Shown here one piece after another: positions 23,665 through 32,528 of a stretch of 51,180 bases of DNA. How positions within the stretch are numbered: position 1 is the stretch's first letter; the number at the start of each line of letters is the position of its first letter. The stretch comes from Prevotella sp. GTDB lineage: Bacteria; Bacteroidota; Bacteroidia; Bacteroidales; Bacteroidaceae. The notes below the pieces were generated by a model, which saw nothing but the letters and a program-made list of their open reading frames with translations, made no database searches and had not been told where the DNA came from. The stretch lies in the NCBI GenBank assembly GCA_017847725.1, contig JAGAXW010000026.1:1-51180 (forward strand), given 5' to 3'. A program made the translations under genes and the position numbers.

Positions 23665-25734
23665 ATGGCTACAGCAAAAAAAACGACCAAGAAGGCTGCT
23701 CCACGCAAGAAGAAGGTGGAGGAACCTCAGCACATCGGACTGGTGCGTAACGACTCCTGGCTGGAACCTTTCGAGGCTGCAATCCGGGGACGCCACGATC
23801 ATGCATTGTGGAAAATTGGTCAGTTGACTCGTAATGGTAAGAAAACGCTTAGTGATTTCGCCACAGGTCATCTGTATTTCGGACTGCATAAACTTACAAA
23901 GGGTTGGGTCTTCCGTGAGTGGGCTCCCAATGCTACTGATATTTATCTAATAGGTGATTTTAATAATTGGCAGGAGTCAGATAAATACCGTTGTAAGCGT
24001 ATCGAGGGTACTGGCAACTGGGAATTGAAACTCTCAGAGAAGGCTCTGAAGCATGGTCAGCTTTACAAGATGAAAGTGAAGTGGGACGGGGGAGAAGGCG
24101 AACGAATTCCTGCATGGTGCCGCCGTGTTGTCCAAGACGAACAGACTAAGATATTCTCTGCTCAGGTGTGGAATCCCGAAAAGCCATACGTTTTCAAGAA
24201 GAAAAGCTTCAAGCCAGACAAGTCGCCGTTGCTCATCTATGAGTGCCATGTAGGTATGGCGCAGGATGCCGAAAAGGTGGGTACCTATAAAGAGTTTACG
24301 GAAAACGTGCTGCCGCGCGTCAAGAAGGATGGCTATAATGCCATTCAGGTAATGGCCATTCAGGAACATCCGTATTATGGCTCTTTCGGCTATCATGTCT
24401 CCAGCTTCTTCGCTCCTTCCAGCCGTTTCGGTACACCGGAGGATCTGAAGGAGATGATAGATACGGCCCACAAGATGGGTATTGCTGTCATTATGGATAT
24501 CGTCCATTCTCACGCAGTGAAGAATGAGGTGGAAGGCTTGGGTAATCTTGCCGGTGACCCCAACCAGTTCTTCTATGCTGGTGACCGCCATGAACATCCA
24601 GCGTGGGATTCCCTGTGTTTTGACTATGGCAAGGATGAGGTGCTTCACTTCTTGCTGTCTAATTGCAAATACTGGCTTGAAGAGTTCAAGTTTGATGGAT
24701 TCCGCTTCGATGGCGTTACCTCTATGCTCTACTATAGTCACGGACTGGGTGAGGCATTTGGTGGCTACGGCGATTATTTCAACGGTCATGAAGACGACAA
24801 TGCAATCTGTTATCTGACCCTGGCCAACTGTCTAATCCATGAGGTGAATCCGCAGGCAATAACGATAGCCGAGGAGGTCAGTGGCATGCCTGGACTGGCT
24901 GCCAAGTTCGAAGACGGCGGCTACGGCTTCGACTACAGAATGGCCATGAACATTCCGGACTACTGGATTAAGACCATCAAGGAAGTGCGCGACGAGGACA
25001 TTAATGTTTGCTCTATCTTCTGGGAGGTAAAGAATCGTCGTCCGGACGAGAAGACTATCTCCTACTGCGAGAGCCACGACCAGGCGCTTGTGGGCGACAA
25101 GACTATCATCTTCCGCTTGATAGACGCAGATATGTACTGGCACTTTGCCAAAAAGGATGTCAACGATATCGCACAGCGTGGCATCGCTCTTCACAAGATG
25201 ATTCGTCTTGTGACGGCTGGTGCCATCAACGGTGGTTATCTGAACTTTATGGGTAACGAGTTTGGACACCCGGAATGGATAGATTTCCCGCGCGAAGGCA
25301 ACGGATGGTCATACAAGTATGCACGTCGCCAGTGGAACCTTGTCGACAATAAGGATCTTTGCTATCACTGGCTTGGTGACTTCGACCGAAAGATGTTGGA
25401 AGTAATTAAGAGTCAGAAGAATTTCCAGAAGACACCCGTTACTGAGATTTGGCATGACGATGGTGACCAGGTTCTCTGCTACATGCGTGGCAATCTTGTC
25501 TTTGTCTTCAATTTCTCACCGACTCGCAGCTATACAGACTATGGCTTCTTGGTGCCTACGGGTAGTTATGAGGTGGTACTCAACACGGATGCAAAAGAGT
25601 TTGGCGGCAATGGCTTTGCAGACGACAGCGTCATCCACCTTACGAATTATGACCCGTTGTATGTCGGCGACCATAAGGAATGGCTTAAACTATACATTCC
25701 AGCCCGCTCGGCTGTCGTGCTGAGAAAGATTTGA
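23665..25734 (+). CDS. glgB: 1,4-alpha-glucan branching enzyme (GH13)
   Basis: A 689-residue enzyme that makes alpha-1,6 branches in glycogen. The N-terminus has a basic extension, ATAKKTTKKAAPRKKK, not needed for the core fold. A CBM48-type domain follows (YFGLHKLTKGWVFREWAP, IYLIGDFNNWQ). The GH13 barrel holds GFRFDGVTSMLYYSHG near residue 350 (nucleophile Asp), TIAEEVSGMPGL near residue 410 (acid/base Glu) and SYCESHDQALVGDK near residue 472 (third Asp). The size and motifs match the eukaryote-like GH13_8 branching enzymes common in Bacteroidota. Ends in a strong terminator shared with the convergent regulator. Confidence 0.92.
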   Translation: MATAKKTTKKAAPRKKKVEEPQHIGLVRNDSWLEPFEAAIRGRHDHALWKIGQLTRNGKKTLSDFATGHLYFGLHKLTKGWVFREWAPNATDIYLIGDFNNWQESDKYRCKRIEGTGNWELKLSEKALKHGQLYKMKVKWDGGEGERIPAWCRRVVQDEQTKIFSAQVWNPEKPYVFKKKSFKPDKSPLLIYECHVGMAQDAEKVGTYKEFTENVLPRVKKDGYNAIQVMAIQEHPYYGSFGYHVSSFFAPSSRFGTPEDLKEMIDTAHKMGIAVIMDIVHSHAVKNEVEGLGNLAGDPNQFFYAGDRHEHPAWDSLCFDYGKDEVLHFLLSNCKYWLEEFKFDGFRFDGVTSMLYYSHGLGEAFGGYGDYFNGHEDDNAICYLTLANCLIHEVNPQAITIAEEVSGMPGLAAKFEDGGYGFDYRMAMNIPDYWIKTIKEVRDEDINVCSIFWEVKNRRPDEKTISYCESHDQALVGDKTIIFRLIDADMYWHFAKKDVNDIAQRGIALHKMIRLVTAGAINGGYLNFMGNEFGHPEWIDFPREGNGWSYKYARRQWNLVDNKDLCYHWLGDFDRKMLEVIKSQKNFQKTPVTEIWHDDGDQVLCYMRGNLVFVFNFSPTRSYTDYGFLVPTGSYEVVLNTDAKEFGGNGFADDSVIHLTNYDPLYVGDHKEWLKLYIPARSAVVLRKI

Positions 25735-25744
25735 ATCGTTTTAG

Positions 25745-25780
25745 ACTTACAGAGCGTTAAAGCGCTCTGTAAGTTTTTTA
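25745..25780 (+). terminator. Rho-independent terminator of glgB
   Basis: A perfect 12-bp stem (25745-25756, ACTTACAGAGCG, with 25763-25774), a 6-base loop and then a T-run (25774-25779). Its 3' part overlaps the last codons and stop of the convergent LytTR gene. Confidence 0.85.
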
Positions 25781-26484
25781 CGGAAGGTACGTCCGACCTT
25801 TACTTGGTCATTCCTGTCGAATGGCGGGTAGAAACGACATACTCCGTCTGTCACTTCCATTAAATAGTCGATGTTGATGATATGCCCCTGATTGACTTGG
25901 ACAAAACGCTTGTCAAGAGCAAGTAGCGATTCGTTGTTTGTAGTACGTTTCAGACGGATGTTCTCCTTATGCCCTATCACAAAAGCCTCCCAAAGTCGCA
26001 ATTCGTGGTTGTACTGAAACATACCGATATCATTGATGTTTGCTACGCGAAAATCATTAGTGTTGACGTAGAGGAGCAGTTTGTTGCTTAGCTCAGTCGG
26101 CACTATTCTGTTGGAGTCGTTATCATATTCAATGAGAAAACGCTGTATGATTTGCTGCAGTTCTCGTGTGTCGGCAGGCTTCAACAGAAAGTCAAAGGCT
26201 TTTCCGCGAAAAGCGGGCAGCATATATCGGCTATAAGCGGTATAGATGACAACCTGGCATTTCTTCTGTGTAATGTCGCCCATTTTGCTGAGAAATTCCA
26301 GTCCAGACATGTCCGGCATCTCCACGTCAAGAAACAGCAAGTCGGGCTGAGTCTTTTTAACGAGAGCAATGCCTTGTGTTCCATTGTCAGCAACTCCTGC
26401 CAGTTCTATTTCGTCATAATTTTTAAGAAGGTCTGCGAGCACCTCGACAGAGGTCTTGTCGTCGTCAATGATGATTACTTTCAT
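25747..26484 (-). CDS. LytTR-family response regulator
   Basis: A 245-residue DNA-binding response regulator. Residues 1-120 form a receiver with the acidic pocket IIIDDDKTS, the phospho-acceptor Asp53 in LLFLDVEMPDMSGLEF, a TAYSRYM block and the conserved Lys in LLKPADT. From about residue 145 a LytTR domain follows (RLKRTTNNESLLALDKRF, VQVNQGHIINIDYLMEV). It is the natural partner of the adjacent histidine kinase; its ATG overlaps the kinase stop by 4 bases, so both are made from one mRNA. Target genes are not evident. Confidence 0.92.
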   Translation of the reverse strand: MKVIIIDDDKTSVEVLADLLKNYDEIELAGVADNGTQGIALVKKTQPDLLFLDVEMPDMSGLEFLSKMGDITQKKCQVVIYTAYSRYMLPAFRGKAFDFLLKPADTRELQQIIQRFLIEYDNDSNRIVPTELSNKLLLYVNTNDFRVANINDIGMFQYNHELRLWEAFVIGHKENIRLKRTTNNESLLALDKRFVQVNQGHIINIDYLMEVTDGVCRFYPPFDRNDQVKVGRTFRKKLTERFNAL

Positions 26485-28481
26485 AAGTTAGGATAGTGAA
26501 TATTGTGTGGAATGGTAAGTATTGCACTGCAACCATGTTCGTTGATGATGTCAAAGCGTATTTTTGCCTTTTTGTTTTCTTGGTTGATGGAGTTGATGGT
26601 CGAGCGGATAATGTTAAGTCCGACTCTCGAACGCTTGTTATTGGTGCGCCGAATATCGAATCCGGCCCCATTGTCATGTATGATGATGCGTGTGGCCTGT
26701 TTGTCGTAATCTACCTTTATGGAGAGTCGCTTGACAGGCTCTTGACAATTCTTCAATCCGTGTAGGATGGCATTTTCCACCAATATCTGTACCAGCATGG
26801 AGGGGATGCGTATCTGCTCCAGTATGGCTTGTTCCGGTAGGTCCTTCTCAAATTCAAATTTCTCATTAATAAGTTGCCGTTCAATATCTACATATTGGCT
26901 GACAAAGTCAATCTCGTCAGCCAGTGTCACATAGTTCTGACTGGAAATGTCGAGATTCGAGCGTATGAGTCGGGCCAGTTTCATCAGCTGCCCTTTCTCA
27001 CCTTCGTCAGTGCCGGCTATTCGTGAGTTGAGTACATTGAAGATGAAGTGTGGTGATATGCGCTGGCGTGCATTGTTTATGCGCAACGTGAGCATTTCCA
27101 ACCGGGTTTGGAGTTTTCTCCTGCGCTCGCGATAGAACCATAACGTAAATAGTAAAACGATGACGGAGAAGAGTCCGAGGACCATCCAGAAAGCGGTACG
27201 GGTCTTTTCATACCTGATTTCCTGCTCGTTCATTGCCAATTGATGATGAAGTCGGATGGTGTCCTCAGTAAATCGGGTTAGTACATCCACGGCGTGCATC
27301 TGTTGTCTGAGTATGTTGGCAGAGTCGGCAGATGTCATATCTTTCCTTAGATTGACATAGGCGTTTTTATAGTCATTGATGGCTGCATAGTACCTGTTCA
27401 GGAATTCATGCCTGATGGATATCAAGTTGTAGTCGTTGATGGCGGGTACCTCTTCCTCCATGATGCTCTTGGCTTCGTCGTATTTCTTTTCTTCCAGGGC
27501 GATGCCAAGACGGATGGTTTGTGCATAGTATATGCCTACGTCAATCTGTTGCTGGCGGAAGTATTGCTCTGCTTCTGCCATGTAGATGCGGGCAGAGTCT
27601 GTCTGGTGCAGATGAAGAAACACGTCAGCCAAGTTAATCTTGCACAGGTACATGTCGAAGTGCTGTCCTGCGTTGTATTTGAGCAGGTGACGCTGCAGTC
27701 GTCGGAAGGTTTTGAGCGCATTGTCGTACTGCTTGCGAAAATAAAAATAGTTACCGTAGTTGTTGAGAAAGTACGACTGGATGTTGGGCTTCATCTCGTC
27801 GAACCGTTTATCGGTCATCTCGTAAACCTGTCGGGCCTGTTCGAAGTCATGCAGGTTGGTGTAGATACGCCCCAGCCCCATGTAATAGGTAAGTGTCTGC
27901 TGCGTGGGCAGCGCAAGAGAGTCGCTCAGGTAGAGTGCGCGCCGATACCATTTGGAGGCGTTGGCTAAATCGTTGGCACTGACATATACGTCGCCGATGT
28001 TGGCGCTGAGGTCGGGCAGATTCTCCATGAGGTCGCTCTCCATCATGAGGTGATAGGCCTTTTGGTAGGATTGGATGATGGTGTCGGTGTGATGGTGCAG
28101 AAAGTAGTGGAGAGATGCCATGGAGCTGATGGCCATTGCGGCCAGTCCCCTGCTTCGAGGCGTCTGCTCGTTCAGTGAACTGACATAGCGTAGTGTCTGC
28201 TCTGCATAGGGAATAAACATGTTCGGCTTGTCGGTGAGCAGGTAATGTCGGCCATACATGAGGTAGTAGTCGTACCACGTCAGAGAGTCCTTAGCCACGT
28301 CCATCTGTTGTTGTATCAGCGATAACGCGTTTGGCGTAAGGTGCTGCATCGAATCGTTGAGAACCTGATATTGATGCTTTTCCTCGGCGGTGCGTATACC
28401 CTTGTATGTCTCATTTCCCTTGCAAGCCAGTAGTATGCTAACGACAGCCAGTAATAGCGTTTGTTGGATGATACGGGGCAT
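26481..28481 (-). CDS. TPR-containing LytS/YesM-type sensor histidine kinase, lipoprotein-like N-terminus
   Basis: A 666-residue sensor kinase. The N-terminus has a lipobox-like sequence (SILLAC, Cys20). Residues about 60-400 consist of TPR-type helical repeats (YYMGLGRIYTNLHDFEQA, YYFRKQYDNALKTFRRL). One membrane helix lies near residues 435-455 (FWMVLGLFSVIVLLFTLWF). The cytoplasmic part has the His_kinase signature RISPHFIFNVLNSR, whose His is present, and an ATPase domain (MLVQILVENAILHGLKNC, IIHDNGAGFDI, RVGLNIIRSTI). It should phosphorylate the overlapping LytTR regulator. The minus-strand -7 element TAAATTTG at 28530-28523 lies 41 bases upstream. Confidence 0.9.
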   Translation of the reverse strand: MPRIIQQTLLLAVVSILLACKGNETYKGIRTAEEKHQYQVLNDSMQHLTPNALSLIQQQMDVAKDSLTWYDYYLMYGRHYLLTDKPNMFIPYAEQTLRYVSSLNEQTPRSRGLAAMAISSMASLHYFLHHHTDTIIQSYQKAYHLMMESDLMENLPDLSANIGDVYVSANDLANASKWYRRALYLSDSLALPTQQTLTYYMGLGRIYTNLHDFEQARQVYEMTDKRFDEMKPNIQSYFLNNYGNYFYFRKQYDNALKTFRRLQRHLLKYNAGQHFDMYLCKINLADVFLHLHQTDSARIYMAEAEQYFRQQQIDVGIYYAQTIRLGIALEEKKYDEAKSIMEEEVPAINDYNLISIRHEFLNRYYAAINDYKNAYVNLRKDMTSADSANILRQQMHAVDVLTRFTEDTIRLHHQLAMNEQEIRYEKTRTAFWMVLGLFSVIVLLFTLWFYRERRRKLQTRLEMLTLRINNARQRISPHFIFNVLNSRIAGTDEGEKGQLMKLARLIRSNLDISSQNYVTLADEIDFVSQYVDIERQLINEKFEFEKDLPEQAILEQIRIPSMLVQILVENAILHGLKNCQEPVKRLSIKVDYDKQATRIIIHDNGAGFDIRRTNNKRSRVGLNIIRSTINSINQENKKAKIRFDIINEHGCSAILTIPHNIHYPNL

Positions 28482-28522
28482 AGCTCTTTTACATCTTTTG
28501 TTGTTTCTTCAAAAATACGTTG

Positions 28523-28581
28523 CAAATTTAATAAATTTTTCGTCAAAAAGATTACATTTCCAATAAAAATGTGTAATTTTG
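28523..28581. promoter_or_regulatory. Divergent promoters: sensor kinase (-) and dapA (+)
   Basis: TAAATTTG on the minus strand (28530-28523) serves the sensor kinase. TAATTTTG on the plus strand (28574-28581) lies 30 bases before the dapA ATG at 28612 and rules out the TTG at 28579 as a start. Confidence 0.6.
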
Positions 28582-28611
28582 CAGTCAATAAGCAAGAATT
28601 CTTATTATTTT

Positions 28612-29499
28612 ATGGTACATAATATCTTCAAAGGATTAGGTATTGCGCTGATTACCCCCTTTCAGGAAGACGGGTCGGTTGACTATAAGGCACTGATTCG
28701 TCTGGTAGAGTATCAGCTGGACAACGGTGCCGATTTCTTCTGTATTCTCGCCACGACAGGCGAGACTCCTACTCTGACAGCCGAAGAAAAAAAGAAAATT
28801 AAAGACTTAATTGTCAATCTGGTAGGCGGGCGAGTCCCTATACTGATGGGATGTGGCGGAAATAATACTTCTGCCGTCGTCGAAGAGCTGAAAACGGGCG
28901 ATTTTAAGGGTATTGACGGTATCCTCAGTGTGTGTCCCTATTATAACAAACCGTCTCAGGAGGGGCTCTACCAGCATTTCAAGGCTATAGCTGCCGCAAC
29001 TCGTCTACCAGTGGTATTATATAATGTTCCCGGACGCACGGGCGTGAACATGAAGGCCGAGACAACAGTACGGCTGGCCCGTGACTGCGAGAACATCGTC
29101 GCCATCAAGGAAGCATCGGGCAATTTAGAGCAGGTAGACGAGATTATAAAAAATAAGCCGCGACGCTTTGACGTTATTTCAGGTGACGATGCTTTGACCT
29201 TTCCCATGGTGTCGTGTGGTGCCGTTGGTGTTATCAGTGTTATCGGCAATGCGCTCCCCCGCGAGTTCTCAAAGATGATCCGTTTGCAGATGAAGGGCGA
29301 GTACGATGGCGCTCGCAAGATACATCATCGCTTTACAGACCTCTTTTCGTTGCTCTTTGTCGACGGGAATCCGGCAGGTGTTAAGGCGATGCTCCATGAG
29401 ATGGGCTTCATTGAAAACGTTCTTCGCCTGCCACTTGTGCCAACGCGCATCTCGACCCTTCAGCGTATGTCAGAGATCATGAAGGAACTGAAAATCTGA
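28612..29499 (+). CDS. dapA: 4-hydroxy-tetrahydrodipicolinate synthase
   Basis: A 295-residue TIM-barrel lyase that condenses pyruvate and aspartate semialdehyde in lysine and diaminopimelate synthesis. Seen: GIALITPFQEDGSVDYKAL near residue 9, FCILATTGETPTLTAEEK with the Thr pair near residue 45, YYNKPSQEGLYQHF, LYNVPGRTGVNM near residue 138 (catalytic Tyr and Arg), and IVAIKEASGNLEQV near residue 165 (Schiff-base Lys). The start at 28612 is chosen over 28579, which lies in the -7 element. Three signalling genes follow after 21 bases on the same strand. Confidence 0.95.
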   Translation: MVHNIFKGLGIALITPFQEDGSVDYKALIRLVEYQLDNGADFFCILATTGETPTLTAEEKKKIKDLIVNLVGGRVPILMGCGGNNTSAVVEELKTGDFKGIDGILSVCPYYNKPSQEGLYQHFKAIAAATRLPVVLYNVPGRTGVNMKAETTVRLARDCENIVAIKEASGNLEQVDEIIKNKPRRFDVISGDDALTFPMVSCGAVGVISVIGNALPREFSKMIRLQMKGEYDGARKIHHRFTDLFSLLFVDGNPAGVKAMLHEMGFIENVLRLPLVPTRISTLQRMSEIMKELKI

Positions 29500-29520
29500 T
29501 AGAATGCAAATCATAGGATT

Positions 29521-29928
29521 ATGAGAAAGGAACTTAGGCTAAAGAACCAAGTTGGAGAGCTACAACGTGTCAACCAGTTCATAGAGGAAATCGGTGAAGA
29601 ACTGGGTCTTGACATGGAACTGCAGATGAATCTCAATCTGGTGATGGAAGAGATGGTCTCAAATGTCATTTTCTATGCATATCCAAAGGGAAAAACAGCC
29701 GACATAGAGTTGTATGCCGAAAGTGATGGCAAGGTGTTGACATTTGTGCTTAGCGACCGGGGTATGGCCTTTGACCCTACGATGCAAGAGGATGCCGACC
29801 CCAATGTTAATCCTATCGATCGTGAGATTGGCGGTATGGGAATTTATATCGTCAAGAATATTATGAACGAAGTTTCCTATCAGCGTTTGCAGGGTAAGAA
29901 TCTTCTGACCATGAAAAAAGAAATATAG
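29521..29928 (+). CDS. RsbW/SpoIIAB-like serine-protein kinase
   Basis: A 135-residue protein made only of a HATPase_c_2 domain. N-box: LNLVMEEMVSNVIFYAYP near residue 38; G1: VLSDRGMAFDP near residue 78; G2: GGMGIYIVKNIMNEV near residue 108. This matches partner-switching kinases that phosphorylate a STAS protein. The STAS partner is the next gene, 33 bases on. In Firmicutes the kinase holds a sigma factor, but Bacteroidota have no SigB, so the target here is unknown. A dapA-linked position suggests joint transcription, not a shared pathway. Confidence 0.88.
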   Translation: MRKELRLKNQVGELQRVNQFIEEIGEELGLDMELQMNLNLVMEEMVSNVIFYAYPKGKTADIELYAESDGKVLTFVLSDRGMAFDPTMQEDADPNVNPIDREIGGMGIYIVKNIMNEVSYQRLQGKNLLTMKKEI

Positions 29929-29961
29929 AAAACAAGAGAACTTAATAAATATTTAACCATT

Positions 29962-30273
29962 ATGACACAGATTATCAGAGAAGGTGGTAAGACCATCATT
30001 AAGACGGGTGAACGTATTGACACGATGAATGCCCCCCAGTTTGAACAAGACATCCAGCCTGCTTTGGCCGATGGAGGTGTCGACCTCGAAATGGATTGCT
30101 CTGACTTGAATTATATGGCAAGTTCTGGCCTGCGCATTATTCAGAAGACTATGCGTACTGTGATGCAGCAAAAAGGTCAGTTCAAGATGACCAATGTTTC
30201 TCCTGAAATATATAAGGTGTTAGCCATGACGGGCTTTACCAAGTTCATGAAAGTAGAGAAGAAAGCAGAGTAA
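29962..30273 (+). CDS. STAS-domain anti-sigma-factor antagonist (RsbV-like)
   Basis: A 103-residue single STAS domain. The conserved phosphorylation segment reads DCSDLNYMASSGLRIIQKTM (about residues 46-65), where the second Ser of ASSGL matches the phospho-Ser of SpoIIAA/RsbV. The rest fits the fold (FEQDIQPALADGGVDLEMD, VSPEIYKVLAMTGFTKFM). It should be the substrate of the kinase encoded just upstream and be reactivated by a PP2C phosphatase, but no such phosphatase gene is found in the window. Gap to the next gene is 3 bases. Confidence 0.88.
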   Translation: MTQIIREGGKTIIKTGERIDTMNAPQFEQDIQPALADGGVDLEMDCSDLNYMASSGLRIIQKTMRTVMQQKGQFKMTNVSPEIYKVLAMTGFTKFMKVEKKAE

Positions 30274-30276
30274 GCT

Positions 30277-31200
30277 ATGGTATATGTATTCATCATCTTA
30301 CTGATAGTAGCAGTAGGCTTGGCTGTCGCTCTTTATATTCAGGTAAAGAGGGGGCAGAGGCAGGCTGTCGAGCAGCAGCAATTGCTTACCGACTATCAAC
30401 ACCGTGTTGACGACCAGCAGAAATTGCTTGACGACTATCGTGCGCTGGAGAAGAACTTTGACAATATTGGTGAAGGCTATGAGCAGGCGCTTATGGCTTT
30501 TGACAAGATGGAAGAGGAGTCTCAGAAGACCCGTGGCGTCAAAGAGGCGTTAGAGAAGCGCTGTCAGGAACTTCAGCAGCAAAACGCAAAGATGGTTGAG
30601 GCTGCTCAGAGGGGCAATGAGACGCTGATGCAGGTTGTAGCCACTCTCAACGACATGGCGCATCAGTCGGGTGACATGCGCCTGTCAAGCCTTGCAGGAA
30701 AAATCTCGGATATTGAAGACGTCGAGGGTAATAAAGCCATTGAACGTACGGACAATATCATGGTGTCTCAAGTGGCCGACGAGGCTGTCAAAGTCTCCGG
30801 TATTGCTGCAGCCAGCTATCTGAAGTTCGACCTGCAGATTGCTCCTGACGCTGCAGCCACCATGCTTCATACTAATTTGCAGAAGGCTACGCGTGCACTG
30901 ACTCATTTGCTCGACAATGCGCTGAAGTTTACCACAGAGGGCAGTGTAACACTCCGTGTCTCTGTAGATATGGAAAAGATGCAGGCCATCTATGTTGTCG
31001 AGGACACCGGCAATGGCATAGAAACTGCAGATGCCGAGCGTATTTTCGAACCTTACGTAAAGCTCAACCAGTATTTTGACGGACAGGGTGTCGGTCTCAC
31101 CGTTGCACGTAGCATTGCCCGTCGTCTGGATGGTGACGTTGTGCTCGATGACACATACGAGGGTTCAGGTTCTCGGTTTGTGCTCACCCTTCCTATTTAA
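30277..31200 (+). CDS. Membrane-anchored coiled-coil HATPase protein without a histidine box
   Basis: A 307-residue protein: one membrane helix (VFIILLIVAVGLAVALYI, residues 4-21), a Gln/Glu-rich coiled coil (about 25-125; DYQHRVDDQQKLLDDYRAL), then a linker and an ATP-binding domain (about 195-307) with ALTHLLDNALKFTTEGSV (N-box), VVEDTGNGIETAD (G1) and YFDGQGVGLTVARSIARRL (G2). No HisKA motif with His is visible in the linker; the conserved phospho-acceptor site is absent or too divergent to see. It follows the RsbW/RsbV-like pair by 3 bases. It may work with them as a partner-switching input. Ends at a strong terminator. Confidence 0.8.
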   Translation: MVYVFIILLIVAVGLAVALYIQVKRGQRQAVEQQQLLTDYQHRVDDQQKLLDDYRALEKNFDNIGEGYEQALMAFDKMEEESQKTRGVKEALEKRCQELQQQNAKMVEAAQRGNETLMQVVATLNDMAHQSGDMRLSSLAGKISDIEDVEGNKAIERTDNIMVSQVADEAVKVSGIAAASYLKFDLQIAPDAAATMLHTNLQKATRALTHLLDNALKFTTEGSVTLRVSVDMEKMQAIYVVEDTGNGIETADAERIFEPYVKLNQYFDGQGVGLTVARSIARRLDGDVVLDDTYEGSGSRFVLTLPI

Positions 31201-31222
31201 TAATTGTAACGCATAGACATAT

Positions 31223-31265
31223 AATAGCGGCACAAGTACATTCCACTTGCGCCGCTATTGTTTTT
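31223..31265 (+). terminator. Terminator between the HATPase gene and the FtsX-like permease
   Basis: A 15-base arm (31223-31237) pairs with 31245-31259: 9 bp, one mismatch, 5 bp, with a 7-base loop. GTTTTTG follows on the plus strand. On the minus strand it would also form, so it may serve the convergent permease gene too. Confidence 0.8.
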
Positions 31266-31272
31266 GTTCGTC

Positions 31273-32523
31273 TTACTCGAAGTGCATTGCTTTGGCAGGG
31301 TGGATATGAGCCACAAGGTAGCTGGGTGCTACCAATACCAGCACGCTAACCATCAGTGTCGCTATGTTAAGGGCCGCGACAATGGCTATGTTCAGTTCCA
31401 CGGGTGCCGTGTCGACATAGTAGCTGGCTGGGTCGAGTTTTACGATGCTGGTCTGTTGCTGCAGCACTACCAGTCCGATGCCGATGATATCGCCCAGCAG
31501 CAGTCCGCGCCCGATGATGAATGTGGCAAACCATAGGAAGGTGTGACGTATGGTTTTGTTACGTGCTCCCAGTGCCTTCAGCAGGCCAATCATCTGCGTG
31601 CGTTCCAGAATGATGATGAGCAGTCCGCTAATCATGGTGAATCCTGCTACGCACACCATTAGTATGAGTATAATCCACACATTGATGTCAAGCAGTGAGA
31701 GCCATGAGAATATCTGAGGATGTTCCTCGAGGATAGTCAGAGCGGTCAGGGCTTCGCCATATTTGTCGAGCTTATGATTGGCCAGTTGCTGTACCTGTTC
31801 GGCTGTCTCGCTCATACCATCGAAGTCTGTCAGCAGTAGTTCTGCGCCACTGCATTGGTCTGCTTCCCAGTTGTTCAGTCGTATGGGTAGCTGGTAGTCG
31901 GTGAAGCAGAGTGACTGGTCGAACTGACGCATCTGCGTTTCGTAGATACCGCTTATCGTGAAGCGTCGCACGCGCACACCATCATTATTGATAAAGTAGC
32001 TAAATACACGATCGCCCACTTTCAACTGCAATTTGTCGGCCATGATTCGCGATACCAACAGTTCGCTCTTACCTTTGTCCTTACCGAATTGTGGCATCTT
32101 TCCTTCTTTCAGGTTCTCCTGAAGGAAAGTGGTGTTGTAGTCCTTGCCGATGCCTTTGAATGCTACCCCCATGAAGTCGTCATCCGTTTTCAGAATACCC
32201 TGCGTCATAGTGTATCGTGCCACATGCTGTACGTTGGGCACTGCCTTCAATTGTCGCATGAGCGAGTCGTCAATGCTGATGGGTGTCGGCACAGCCGTCT
32301 GGTGGGCCGTCAGGCTCTCTATCTGTATATGGCTGCCGAAGCCTACCACCTTGTCGCGTATGGTGTGTTTGAAGCCCATGATGACGCTGACCGTCACAAT
32401 CATTACCGCCAGTCCGATGGCCACGCCGAGTGTTGCAATTCGAATGGCAGGCCGGCTCACCTGTTTTTGGTCGTCGCCGGTCTGATAGATGCGATGTGCA
32501 AGAAATAGCGGTAGGCTTGCCAT
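31273..32523 (-). CDS. LolC/E-like lipoprotein-releasing / FtsX-type ABC permease
   Basis: A 416-residue inner-membrane permease of the MacB/FtsX superfamily. N-terminal FLAHRIYQTGDDQKQVSRPA then AIRIATLGVAIGLAVMIVTV (helix 1, about residues 25-50). A large periplasmic MacB-type domain follows (about 55-270; VPNVQHVARYTMTQGILK). The C-terminal FtsX domain has three helices: WIILILMVCVAGFTMISGLL, a loop with LLKALGARNKTIRHTF, then the last two. It probably moves outer-membrane lipoproteins with LolD, not present here. It starts 5 bases after the aminotransferase stop, so shares its transcript. Confidence 0.88.
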   Translation of the reverse strand: MASLPLFLAHRIYQTGDDQKQVSRPAIRIATLGVAIGLAVMIVTVSVIMGFKHTIRDKVVGFGSHIQIESLTAHQTAVPTPISIDDSLMRQLKAVPNVQHVARYTMTQGILKTDDDFMGVAFKGIGKDYNTTFLQENLKEGKMPQFGKDKGKSELLVSRIMADKLQLKVGDRVFSYFINNDGVRVRRFTISGIYETQMRQFDQSLCFTDYQLPIRLNNWEADQCSGAELLLTDFDGMSETAEQVQQLANHKLDKYGEALTALTILEEHPQIFSWLSLLDINVWIILILMVCVAGFTMISGLLIIILERTQMIGLLKALGARNKTIRHTFLWFATFIIGRGLLLGDIIGIGLVVLQQQTSIVKLDPASYYVDTAPVELNIAIVAALNIATLMVSVLVLVAPSYLVAHIHPAKAMHFE

Positions 32524-32528
32524 AACCT

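Noticed and set aside
28579-28611. TTG 28579 as start of dapA
   Set aside because: It lies within the -7 promoter element; ATG 28612 gives the normal family N-terminus.
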